Positions 1 through 7,086 of a stretch of DNA of 16,037 nt are shown here, in pieces. The position numbers and the translations under genes were made by a program. How positions within the stretch are numbered: position 1 is the first letter of the stretch; every line of letters begins with the position of its first letter. Under the pieces are notes generated by a model. It worked only from the letters and a program-made list of their open reading frames with translations, had not been told where the DNA came from and made no database searches. Source of the DNA: DASSUW01 sp963730535 (lineage in GTDB: Bacteria > Actinomycetota > Thermoleophilia > Solirubrobacterales > Solirubrobacteraceae); NCBI GenBank assembly GCA_963730535.1, contig CAVSRU010000009.1, positions 1-16,037 of the forward strand. The letters are read 5' to 3'.

Positions 1-59
1 GTGTTCCACTGGAATGGTGAGCGACCTTCCAAGAGACAACGCAGCCAGGAGAGACAGGA

Positions 60-620
60 ATGCGCAAGCTCCTCCAGTACGGCGGCATCGCCGCCAGCAT
101 CGTGCTCATCGCGTTCGGCATCGGCGCCGTCTACATGGGTGTCGACGGACGCAGTCAGGTCCGCAGCGATCTTGCCCGCGAGCAGATCGTCGGTACAGAC
201 GACTCGACGATCCCCGGCCAGAAGGTCGACACGGGTGCCGAGGCGCAGGCCTTCGCCGCGGTGATCCGCAAGCACACGCTCGAGGCGACCGGCGGGCAGA
301 CTTACGCCCAGATGGATCGCTTCCTCGACAAGAACGGCAAGCCGACCAGCGACGAGAAGCTCGCCGCGATCAATCCCGCGAGCGGCAAGCCGATGGAGAA
401 CGGCCTGCGCAACATGTGGGTCAACGCGACCGCGCTGTCGACCGCGCTCAACACGGCCTACTTCGCCGAGAGCGTCGCCACCTTCGCGATCGTCATGGGA
501 TTCGCCCTGCTCCTTAGCGGGATCGGCTTCCTGATTCTCACCTTCCGGGCGCTGAGCCCGGCTACCGCCCGCAAGCCGGAGCGCGTCGCCCCGGTTGCCA
601 CCCCGGTGCCCGTCGCCTAG
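60..620 (+). CDS. Small two-TM membrane protein, hypothetical
   Basis: This is a 186-residue protein with no assigned function. A hydrophobic helix spans about residues 5-28 and a second about 139-162. Between them is a polar stretch of roughly 110 residues, predicted to lie outside the membrane and containing LEATGGQTYAQMDRFL and GKPTSDEKLAAINP. A short proline-rich tail follows the second helix. AGGAG at 47-51 sits 8 nt before the ATG, which supports this start over overlapping frames. From memory, similar proteins occur in Solirubrobacterales genomes and are sometimes misnamed 'aromatic ring-opening dioxygenase LigA'; nothing in the sequence supports an oxygenase. It converges with the YihY/BrkB gene, with only 19 nt between the stop codons. 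The coding call is firm and the role unknown. Confidence 0.85.
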   Translation: MRKLLQYGGIAASIVLIAFGIGAVYMGVDGRSQVRSDLAREQIVGTDDSTIPGQKVDTGAEAQAFAAVIRKHTLEATGGQTYAQMDRFLDKNGKPTSDEKLAAINPASGKPMENGLRNMWVNATALSTALNTAYFAESVATFAIVMGFALLLSGIGFLILTFRALSPATARKPERVAPVATPVPVA

Positions 621-639
621 CGACGCTCCTCCGCACTCG

Positions 640-1659
640 TCAGTCGCCGCCCCGGTCCAACGGCCGGGGCGGTGGTCGTTCCGGTGGACCGAAGCCGACG
701 TCGATGACCTCGAAGCCCTTGTGTTGCTCGCTGTCGGCGTAGCCGGTGTACGCACGCTCATCCGCCGGCGTCAGCCGCACGCGATCGGTGAAGGGCGTCA
801 GCAACGCCCGCGGCCACAGCCGCCGCTCGGCCACGACGCTGGTCTCGACCGCGAGCACGGTGACCAGCGACAACAGGAAGATCCACGCGATCAGACCGAG
901 CACGAGGCCGAAGACGCCGTACGCCTCACTCGCGCCTCGCAGGACATGCGTCACGAAGTACGTACCGATGATCTGCACCACCTGCCAGCCGACCCCGGCC
1001 ACGACGGCGCCGATGCGCAGGTCGCGGGTCGCCACCTCGCTCGCGGTCAGCACGCGGAAGACGAGCATGAACAGACCGACGTTGGCGAGCACGGCCAGCA
1101 CGAACGCCAGCACGCGGAGCGCCATGCCCAGGTCGGCGCCGTAGGCGTCTGCCCCGGTGGTCAGGCTCGCGAGCGCGGTCGTCACGAGGATCCCGACGCC
1201 CAACACGGGCAGCAGCAGCAGGCTGCGGAGGCGGGAGGTGATCGGATTCGGGCGCCGGTTGCGGGGCACCGCCCACGCGCGGTTGAACGCGTTCTGCATC
1301 GCGCCGGCGACGCCGAGGCAGCCGTAGAGCGTCAGGAGGATGCCGACGGCGAGCCCGGCGCCGCTGCCCGTAAGTGAGTGCACGTTGTCGCGCAACTGGC
1401 TGCCGATCACCGGGAACTGGGCGAGCGCCGAGTCCACGAGATCGGCCTGCAGCTGCGGATCGCCCTGCAGCACGAAGCCGAGGATCGTGACCAGCAACAG
1501 CAGCAGCGGGAACAGCGACAGAAACCCGTAGTAGGTGATCAGCGCGGCCAGGTACGGGCCCTGGTCGTCGGCGAACTTGTAGACCACGGCGATCGGGAAG
1601 CCCAGCCAGCGGTGGGTGCGCTGGTAAGCGTCCAGCGTCGCGAGTACTCGGCGAAGCAC
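640..1659 (-). CDS. YihY/BrkB-family integral membrane protein
   Basis: This 339-residue protein belongs to the YihY/BrkB family of inner-membrane proteins. The family was once annotated as ribonuclease BN and its biochemical role is still unclear. Family features include an amphipathic N-terminal segment followed by ALITYYGFLSLFPLLLLLV (about residues 39-57), then LYGCLGVAGAMQNAFNRAW (about 111-129). About six membrane helices lie near 36-62, 100-120, 145-165, 180-203, 213-236 and 245-275. A polar tail rich in P and R follows. Translation begins at a GTG, 13 nt after the stop of the upstream small membrane protein, so the two are probably co-transcribed. The ribosome site is weak. Length is normal for the family. 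Confidence 0.9.
   Translation of the reverse strand: MLRRVLATLDAYQRTHRWLGFPIAVVYKFADDQGPYLAALITYYGFLSLFPLLLLLVTILGFVLQGDPQLQADLVDSALAQFPVIGSQLRDNVHSLTGSGAGLAVGILLTLYGCLGVAGAMQNAFNRAWAVPRNRRPNPITSRLRSLLLLPVLGVGILVTTALASLTTGADAYGADLGMALRVLAFVLAVLANVGLFMLVFRVLTASEVATRDLRIGAVVAGVGWQVVQIIGTYFVTHVLRGASEAYGVFGLVLGLIAWIFLLSLVTVLAVETSVVAERRLWPRALLTPFTDRVRLTPADERAYTGYADSEQHKGFEVIDVGFGPPERPPPRPLDRGGD
647..672. terminator. GC-rich hairpin at convergent gene ends
   Basis: CCGCCCCGG (647-655) and CCGGGGCGG (664-672) form a perfect 9-bp stem around an 8-nt loop. It starts 26 nt after the stop of the plus-strand gene and lies inside the last codons of the minus-strand YihY/BrkB gene, encoding part of its proline/arginine-rich tail. 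There is no T-tract on either side, so it would be a tail-less hairpin of the kind common in high-GC actinomycetes. It could end transcripts coming from the left. Termination is inferred from position only. Confidence 0.4.
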
Positions 1660-1672
1660 GTCGGTGCCGGAG

Positions 1673-2062
1673 CTACAACCAGCGCGAGGACCACAGCACG
1701 GCGGCCAGCACGAGCGACGTCGTCGACACCACCAGCCCGATCAGCCACGCCTCCGAGCCTTGCGAGCCCATGATCGCGGCGATGGCGACTGCGATCCCGA
1801 CGATGCCGGCCGAGGCCACGGCCCGCATCAACGGCGCCTCGAGCGGCAGCCGCTTGCGGCGATTCGGGATCATCACGCCCGGACGCTCCGCGGATGGCCC
1901 GCGGCGTGAGTCGCGCTCCTGGCGCCGCGCTTCCCGCTCAGCGCCGGGGTCGCTGTTCGCCGGCGCCGTTGGCGGAGCGTCGTCGTGGTGGACGCGCACC
2001 GGTTCGGGGATGACGCCGGGGACTGGGGAACCCGGCGAATCGGTCATGCGCTTGGTCGACAT
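1673..2062 (-). CDS. Short membrane protein, hypothetical
   Basis: This 129-residue protein has no recognised domain. The first ~75 residues are polar and probably disordered, rich in P, E, D and R (for example EREARRQERDSRRG). Two hydrophobic helices follow near residues 80-98 and 106-126, ending in WSSRWL. On the minus strand GGGAAGG lies about 8 nt before the ATG at 2062, while the alternative in-frame Met five codons later has no such site, so 2062 is preferred. It is the first gene of a minus-strand pair with the YihY/BrkB gene and is divergent from the permease operon. Cytoplasmic N-terminus with a C-terminal hairpin anchor is inferred. Confidence 0.7.
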   Translation of the reverse strand: MSTKRMTDSPGSPVPGVIPEPVRVHHDDAPPTAPANSDPGAEREARRQERDSRRGPSAERPGVMIPNRRKRLPLEAPLMRAVASAGIVGIAVAIAAIMGSQGSEAWLIGLVVSTTSLVLAAVLWSSRWL

Positions 2063-2255
2063 GTCAGCGACCTTCCCGAGCGCGGATCGCCAGTAGCGGC
2101 GTACGGAACGCTCTTTCCAACGATCGTACTCCCCCGCTCAGCGGTGGTAGTCTCGATGTGCTTCGCCTCAGACCTCGGCGGGGCGATCTGTTCCGGCTCC
2201 AACCTCTCGGCCGGCGTGGCGCATGAGCGCCGAACGCAAGCGGCAGGAGCCGAGC
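2063..2255. promoter_or_regulatory. Divergent intergenic region with dyads
   Basis: This 193-nt gap separates the minus-strand membrane-protein pair from the plus-strand permease operon, so it should hold promoters for both. It contains the 8-bp palindrome ACGATCGT (2120-2127) and the dyad CCGCTCAGCGG (2134-2144), either of which could bind a regulator. On the minus strand TACGAT, overlapping the first palindrome, fits a -10 hexamer, but I see no convincing -35. On the plus strand TAGTCT (2148-2153) is a weak -10 candidate. AGGAG at 2245-2249 is the ribosome site that sets the permease start. Promoter positions are tentative. Confidence 0.35.
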
Positions 2256-3701
2256 ATGTCGATCACCGCACCGCCCCGTGCGCCCGAACCGGCGCCGCAG
2301 GAGCCGCCGGCACCGGAGGCCCCGCACCTGCAGGCCGCGCTGCAGCAGCGGCATCTGACCATGATCGCGCTGGGAGGCGTGATCGGCGCCGGGCTGTTCG
2401 TCGGCTCGGGCGCGGTGATCAGCGTCACCGGTCCGGCCGCGATCCTCTCCTACGTGCTCGCGGGCGTCCTGGTCGTGCTCGTGATGCGGATGCTCGGCGA
2501 GATGGCCGCCGCGCACCCGAAGCTCGGCTCGTTCACCGAGCTCATCCGCCGCTCGCTCGGTGAAGGCGCGGGGTTCACCAGCGGTTGGCTGTACTGGTAC
2601 TTCTGGGTGATCGTCGTCGGCTTCGAGGCGGTGGCGGGCGCCAGCATCCTGCAGCGCTGGATCGACGGGCCGCTGTGGCTGATGGCGCTGGTGCTCACGA
2701 TCCTGATGACCGCGACCAACCTGGGGTCGGTGCGCGCCTACGGCGAGTTCGAGTTCTGGTTCGCCTCGATCAAGGTCGCGACGATCATCGTCTTCCTGCT
2801 GATCGGCTCGGCCTACGTGCTCGGCCTGTGGCCCGACCAGAGCGCGAGCGTGAGCAACCTGACCGCCCACGGCGGGTTCGCGCCCCTCGGCACCTTGGCG
2901 ATCTTCAGCGGCATCGTGGTGGTGATCTTCTCCATGGTGGGTGCCGAGATCGTCACGATCGCGGCCGCCGAGTCCGAGAATCCGGCGCAGGCGATCGCGA
3001 AGGCCACCAACGCCGTGGTCTCGCGCATCCTGCTCTTCTTCGTCGGCTCGATCGTCCTGCTGGTCACGATCCTGCCCTGGAACGACGCGAAGCTCGGCGA
3101 CTCCCCGTATGTCGCCGCGTTCGACGTGATGGGCATCCCGGCCGCCGCGGACATCATGAACGCGGTCGTGCTGACCGCCGTGCTGTCGTGCCTGAACTCC
3201 GGGATCTACACGGCCTCGCGCGTGTTGCTGTCGCTCAGCGACCACGGCGACGCCCCGCACTCGCTGCTCGCGATCAACCGCCGCGGCGTGCCGGTCAAGG
3301 CGATCCTCGCGTGCACGGGCGTCGCGTACGTGGGGATCGCGATCGCCTACATCTCGCCCGACACGGTCTTCCTGTTCCTCCTGAACTCCTCCGGCGCGAT
3401 CGTGCTGTTCGTCTACTTCCTGATCTGCGCCGCAGAGCTGCGGATGCGGCGAGAACTCGAACGCGAGACCCCGGAGCTGATCCGCGTGCGGATGTGGCTG
3501 TACCCGTGGCTCACCTACCTGGCGATGGCCGCCATCGTCGTGGTGGTCGCGTCGATGTTCTTCATCGACGGCACCCGCTCCCAGTTCGTCCTCAGCTTCC
3601 TCTCGCTCGCCGTGGTGATCGGCGCCTACCTGTGGCGCAGGCGGCGCGGCGTGCCCGCGGGCACGACACCCCACTCCGAACTCGTAGGAGGTGCGCTGTG
3701 A
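2256..3701 (+). CDS. APC-superfamily amino-acid/amine permease
   Basis: This cytoplasmic-membrane secondary transporter has about 481 residues and belongs to the amino-acid transporter group of the APC superfamily, the group containing GabP. The helix-1 substrate signature GGVIGAGLFVGSG is at residues 40-52, followed by MRMLGEMAAAHPKLGSF. Further family blocks are RAYGEFEFWFASIKVATI, GAEIVTIAAAESENP and NSGIYTASRVLLSLSDHG. Twelve helices fit the hydrophobic pattern. A longer form could start at 2223, but AGGAG sits 6 nt before the ATG at 2256 and the extra 11 residues add nothing conserved. Its stop overlaps the GTG of the next gene. GABA, beta-alanine, a polyamine or another amine are all possible cargoes; the aminotransferase and dehydrogenase in the convergent cluster favour an omega-amino acid or amine. 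Confidence 0.9.
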   Translation: MSITAPPRAPEPAPQEPPAPEAPHLQAALQQRHLTMIALGGVIGAGLFVGSGAVISVTGPAAILSYVLAGVLVVLVMRMLGEMAAAHPKLGSFTELIRRSLGEGAGFTSGWLYWYFWVIVVGFEAVAGASILQRWIDGPLWLMALVLTILMTATNLGSVRAYGEFEFWFASIKVATIIVFLLIGSAYVLGLWPDQSASVSNLTAHGGFAPLGTLAIFSGIVVVIFSMVGAEIVTIAAAESENPAQAIAKATNAVVSRILLFFVGSIVLLVTILPWNDAKLGDSPYVAAFDVMGIPAAADIMNAVVLTAVLSCLNSGIYTASRVLLSLSDHGDAPHSLLAINRRGVPVKAILACTGVAYVGIAIAYISPDTVFLFLLNSSGAIVLFVYFLICAAELRMRRELERETPELIRVRMWLYPWLTYLAMAAIVVVVASMFFIDGTRSQFVLSFLSLAVVIGAYLWRRRRGVPAGTTPHSELVGGAL

Positions 3702-4144
3702 GCGCGTCCACCCCTCGGCGACTCCTGGTGGTCGCCAACCGCACGGCGGCGACGCCCGGGCTGATCGACATGGTGCGCAGCAAGGCGGCCGGCGGCGAGA
3801 CGGAGGTCAGCCTGCTGGTGCCCGCGTTCCCGACCGTCTTCGACCCCGAGGCGCTCGAGACGCGCCACACGCTCGAGCTCGCGATCCCGCTGCTGGAGGA
3901 GGCGATCGGCGCCCCCGTCCAGGGGATCGTCGGCGACCCCGATCCGTTCGTCGCCGTCCGGCTCGCGATCAAGCAGACGACGTACGACGAGGTCATCATC
4001 TCCACGCTGCCGACACGGGTCTCGCGCTGGATCAAGCGCGACCTGCCCCGGAGGGTGGAGCGGCTCGGCGTTCAGGTGACCGTCGTCACCGCGCCGCCGG
4101 CCGCCCGCATGCTCGGACAATCGATGGTGCCCCAGGCGCCCTGA
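3698..4144 (+). CDS. Small universal-stress-protein-like protein
   Basis: This protein of about 148 residues starts at a GTG that overlaps the permease stop (GTGA), with a strong TAGGAGG site about 5 nt upstream. The pattern resembles a single Usp-type Rossmann-like fold: RRLLVVANRTAATPGLIDMV at the N-terminus, GDPDPFVAVRLAIKQ in the middle and YDEVIISTLPTRVSRWIKRD then RLGVQVTVV near the end. The nucleotide-binding pattern G-2x-G-9x-G(S/T) of ATP-binding Usp proteins is absent; STLPTRVSRW occupies that place. ATP binding is therefore unlikely by the usual mode. Coupling to a permease suggests a regulatory partner for transport, but that is inference. The gene is clearly coding; the fold assignment is moderate. 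Confidence 0.8.
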   Translation: MSASTPRRLLVVANRTAATPGLIDMVRSKAAGGETEVSLLVPAFPTVFDPEALETRHTLELAIPLLEEAIGAPVQGIVGDPDPFVAVRLAIKQTTYDEVIISTLPTRVSRWIKRDLPRRVERLGVQVTVVTAPPAARMLGQSMVPQAP

Positions 4145-5568
4145 TGGACGTCTGCGAGGTCTCGGCCGGCGGGCTCCGTTCCGCGCTCGGGCGCGGCGAG
4201 GTGTCGGCCGTCGAGGTGCTCGAGGCGGTGCTGGAGCGCGCCGACCGCGTCTCCGGGCCGATCAACCCGTTCGCGGTCCGGCTCGACGAGCGCGCACGGA
4301 CCGCGGCGTCGGTGGCCGACGCCGACTTCGCCCGCGGGACCGCTGGGCCGCTGTGCGGCGTGCCGGTCACGATCAAGGACTCGCACTATCTGGCCGGGGT
4401 CAGCGCGGCGACCGGCTCGCGGGCGCTAAAGGACTTCGTGCCCGCCGAGACGTCGGCGGCGGTCGAACGGCTGGAAGCCGCCGGGGCGGTGATCTACGCC
4501 AAGACGACGACGCCGGAGTTCTGCTACTTCGGGATCACGGAATCGCCCGTCAACGGCCGCACGAGCAATCCGTGGGACCTCGATCGCACGCCCGGGGGGT
4601 CGTCCGGGGGAGCCGCCGCCGCGGTCGCCGCCGGACTCGGTCCGCTTGCGCTGGGAGGCGACGGGGGCGGCTCGATCCGCATTCCCGCGGCGTTCTGCGG
4701 CCTCGTCGGCTTCAAGCCGACGTTCGGGCTGGTGCCGCGTGAGCCGTGCGCGGTGGGCTGGAAGACGCTCGTCTCCTACGGCCCGCTCGCGCGCTCGGTG
4801 GACGACGCGAGGTTGATGCTCCGGGCGCTCGCCGGGTGGCATCCGCGCGACCGTCACAGCCTCGGCGTCGACGATCTCGAAGCGCCCGTCGCCGACCCGC
4901 GTGCCCTCCGCGTCGCCGTCTCCGAGGACCTGGGCTTCGCGCCCGTCGACGACGACGTGCGCAGCGCGTTCCGCGCCGTGGTCGCGCTGCTCGAGGACGC
5001 GGGCGCGCAGGTCGTGGAGGACTCGCCCGGGCTGGACTCGTCGGTGGCGGCGTGGTCGACGATCGCGACGGCCGAGGCACGCCACTCGGAGGCCGCGCAG
5101 TTCGAGCACCACCATGCGCTGCTCGGCGAGGCGGCCGCGCAGTTCATGGCGTACGGCGGCCTCGTGACGCGCGAGCAGTACGTCAGCGCCCAGATGGCGA
5201 GGGAGCCGATCCATCGCGCCTACGTCGATCTGTTCGAGCGCTCGGGCGCCTCGATATTGCTCACGCCGACGCTGGGCCTCGAGGCCTTCGCGCACGGGTC
5301 GCCGCACCCGGAGCAGATCGGCGGCCTCCCGATCGAGCCGCCCTGGCTGGACTGGGGCGGCCTGCTCTACGACGCCAACCTCGCCGGCCTGCCGGCGTGC
5401 GCCGTGCCGATCGGGCTCGGCGACGACGGGCTACCCGTGTCGGTGCAGGTCCTCGGGCCGCGCGGGAGCGACGGCGCCGTGCTCGCGGCGGCCGAGGCCA
5501 TCGAGCGGCTCGTCGACTTCAGCGCACGTCCCCTCGAACCTCAGATCCTGGAGCAGAGACCATGTTGA
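4144..5568 (+). CDS. Amidase-signature family hydrolase
   Basis: This 474-residue enzyme hydrolyses, or transfers, an amide bond in the cytoplasm. The whole Ser-cisSer-Lys apparatus is visible: Lys78 in VTIKD, cis-Ser153 in TPGGSSGG, and nucleophile Ser177 in GGGSIRIPAAFCG. FKPTFGLVPR follows as in the family, and the length is typical. The block before the nucleophile reads GGDGGGS where GTDTGGS is usual, a tolerated variant. The ATG overlaps the preceding stop (TGATG), and the gene's last 7 bases overlap the next gene, so translation is probably coupled with the Usp-like protein and the ATP-grasp ligase. It lacks the GatB context and partner of a GatA subunit, so a free catabolic amidase is more likely. 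The substrate is unknown; the neighbouring ligase suggests an amide made within this pathway. Confidence 0.9.
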   Translation: MDVCEVSAGGLRSALGRGEVSAVEVLEAVLERADRVSGPINPFAVRLDERARTAASVADADFARGTAGPLCGVPVTIKDSHYLAGVSAATGSRALKDFVPAETSAAVERLEAAGAVIYAKTTTPEFCYFGITESPVNGRTSNPWDLDRTPGGSSGGAAAAVAAGLGPLALGGDGGGSIRIPAAFCGLVGFKPTFGLVPREPCAVGWKTLVSYGPLARSVDDARLMLRALAGWHPRDRHSLGVDDLEAPVADPRALRVAVSEDLGFAPVDDDVRSAFRAVVALLEDAGAQVVEDSPGLDSSVAAWSTIATAEARHSEAAQFEHHHALLGEAAAQFMAYGGLVTREQYVSAQMAREPIHRAYVDLFERSGASILLTPTLGLEAFAHGSPHPEQIGGLPIEPPWLDWGGLLYDANLAGLPACAVPIGLGDDGLPVSVQVLGPRGSDGAVLAAAEAIERLVDFSARPLEPQILEQRPC

Positions 5569-7040
5569 ACACCCCCCTCGCGCCCGTGCCGACCGACCCG
5601 ACCCTGCGCGGGATCGCCGAGATCCGGCAGTTCTTCCGGACCAACGAGACGCCGATCTACTTCATCTCGCCCACCGCGTTCAACCTCCTGGGGATCGACC
5701 GCTGGGTCCGCAACCTCTTCTACGTCACGTTCTTCGACTCGTTCGAGGGCGGGCATCCCCGCGTCGTCGTGCCGACCGACCGCGAGCACCGCGAGTTCAC
5801 GTCGATCGAGGACGTCTGCAACCACCTCCTGCGCGATCGCGAGATCCTCTCCTGGATGGCGGCGCGGGGACCCGGTGGGAAGGCCGCGTTCGTCATGTTC
5901 GACGCGGAGACCGAGGCGCTGGCGGCCAAGGCCGGCCTCGAGGTCATCCATCCCCCGGCCGAGTTGCGAGCGCGGCTCGACTCCAAGCTCGTGACCACTC
6001 GCATCGCGGAGGAGGCCGGGTTGCCGAGCGTGCCGAACCGGATCGCCCGGGCCGCGTCCTACGAGGACCTGAGCCGGATCGCCGGCGAGGCATCGCTGGG
6101 CGACGATCTCGTGGTCCAGAGCGCGTACGGCGACTCCGGCAAGACGACGTTCTTCATCCGCGGCCAGCGCGACTGGGACCGTCACGCGGAGAAGCTCGTC
6201 GACGGCGAGCTGAAGATCATGAAGCGGATCAACAACTACGAGGTGTGCCTCGAAGCCTCGCTGACCAGCAGCGGGACCGTCGTCGGGCCGTTCATGACCA
6301 GCCTGATCGGCTGCCCGGAGCTGACCCCGTACAAGGGCGGCTGGTGCGGCAACGACATCTTCCACGACGCGCTGCCCCAGGTTCACCGCGCGCGTGCCAG
6401 AGACCTCACCGAGAAGCTCGGCGCCCGGCTCGCCCAAGAGGGATACCGGGGCTTCTTCGAGGTCGACTTCCTCGTCGACCGCGATTCGGACGAGCTGTAT
6501 CTCGGAGAGCTCAACCCCCGGCTCAGCGGCATCAGCTCGATGACCAACGTGACCGCCGGCGCGTACGCCGACATGCCGCTGTTCCTCTTCCACCTGCTCG
6601 AGTACATGGACGTCCCGTACGAGATCGACGTGGCCGACATCAACCGCCGCTGGGCCTTGACCGCCGGCGACGACGTCTGGAGCCAGATCATCATCAAGGA
6701 GACGAACCCGGAGGTCGAGCTGCTGACCGCCGCGCCGAAGACCGGCGTGTGGCGGCTCGACGACCGCGGCCGGATCTCGTTCGGGCGCTGGGCCAACGAC
6801 TGGCACAGCCTGATCGACGAGACCGAGGCGTTCTACCTGAGCGTCGCCACCCGCGGCGAGTACCGCTACAAGGGCGCCGACCTCGGCATCCTGGTCGCCC
6901 GCGGACGGATGGGGACCGCCGACAACCAGCCGACCGAGCGCTGCCGGCAGTGGGTCGACGCCATCAAGGCGCAGTTCGCCGGCACTCCGGTGGCGCCGAA
7001 CGAGCCGGCCGGGCGCACGACGCCGTTCGCGTACAAGTAG
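5562..7040 (+). CDS. ATP-grasp ligase, substrate unknown
   Basis: This 492-residue protein has an ATP-grasp catalytic core. The ATP-binding lid is DSKLVTTRIAEEAGLPSVPN (residues 140-159), then the beta-strand and glycine loop LVVQSAYGDSGKTTF (183-197). The metal-binding end of the fold is FFEVDFLV...ELYLGELNPRLSG, with Glu300, Glu316 and Asn318. Such enzymes join a carboxylate to an amine or thiol through an acyl-phosphate. Automated pipelines may call it biotin carboxylase, but there is no biotin-carrier partner or carboxyltransferase nearby, and the first 130 residues (FISPTAFNLLGIDRWVRNL) do not look like a standard biotin-carboxylase N-domain. GGAG lies about 9 nt before the ATG. The gene overlaps the amidase and is followed by another amide hydrolase, suggesting it makes an amide later cleaved. 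Confidence 0.85.
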   Translation: MLNTPLAPVPTDPTLRGIAEIRQFFRTNETPIYFISPTAFNLLGIDRWVRNLFYVTFFDSFEGGHPRVVVPTDREHREFTSIEDVCNHLLRDREILSWMAARGPGGKAAFVMFDAETEALAAKAGLEVIHPPAELRARLDSKLVTTRIAEEAGLPSVPNRIARAASYEDLSRIAGEASLGDDLVVQSAYGDSGKTTFFIRGQRDWDRHAEKLVDGELKIMKRINNYEVCLEASLTSSGTVVGPFMTSLIGCPELTPYKGGWCGNDIFHDALPQVHRARARDLTEKLGARLAQEGYRGFFEVDFLVDRDSDELYLGELNPRLSGISSMTNVTAGAYADMPLFLFHLLEYMDVPYEIDVADINRRWALTAGDDVWSQIIIKETNPEVELLTAAPKTGVWRLDDRGRISFGRWANDWHSLIDETEAFYLSVATRGEYRYKGADLGILVARGRMGTADNQPTERCRQWVDAIKAQFAGTPVAPNEPAGRTTPFAYK

Positions 7041-7058
7041 GTCGCTCCGACACGAATG

Positions 7059-7086
7059 GCAAGTAGCCCTTGCTATTCTCGCAGCA
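7059..7086 (+). promoter_or_regulatory. Dyad and possible promoter before C45 gene
   Basis: In the 46-nt gap after the ATP-grasp gene, GCAAG (7059-7063) and CTTGC (7069-7073) form an inverted repeat with a 5-nt spacer. Directly after it TATTCT (7074-7079) resembles a -10 hexamer and lies 7 nt before the ATG at 7087. There is no Shine-Dalgarno before that ATG, so a leaderless transcript, common in actinomycetes, would fit. No -35 element is evident. The dyad would sit over the -10 upstream edge, a typical repressor position. All of this is inference from position. Confidence 0.3.

Noticed and set aside
1..59. A gene starting at the first base (GTG frame of 87 residues).
   Set aside because: It overlaps the well-supported gene at 60 in another frame and is serine/arginine-rich noise. 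The short leader holds only the ribosome site.
2064..3674. Long antisense frame opposite the permease (536 residues), and similar ones opposite the ATP-grasp, C45 and ald genes.
   Set aside because: Composition is dominated by R, D, H, E and A with no conserved motifs. These are normal shadows in high-GC DNA.
2585..4144. A 519-residue reading of the frame containing the Usp-like protein.
   Set aside because: The part before 3698 is a shadow of the permease. The true start is the GTG after TAGGAGG.
4746..7040. A 764-residue reading of the ATP-grasp frame.
   Set aside because: The first ~270 residues are a shadow of the amidase. A good ribosome site precedes the ATG at 5562.
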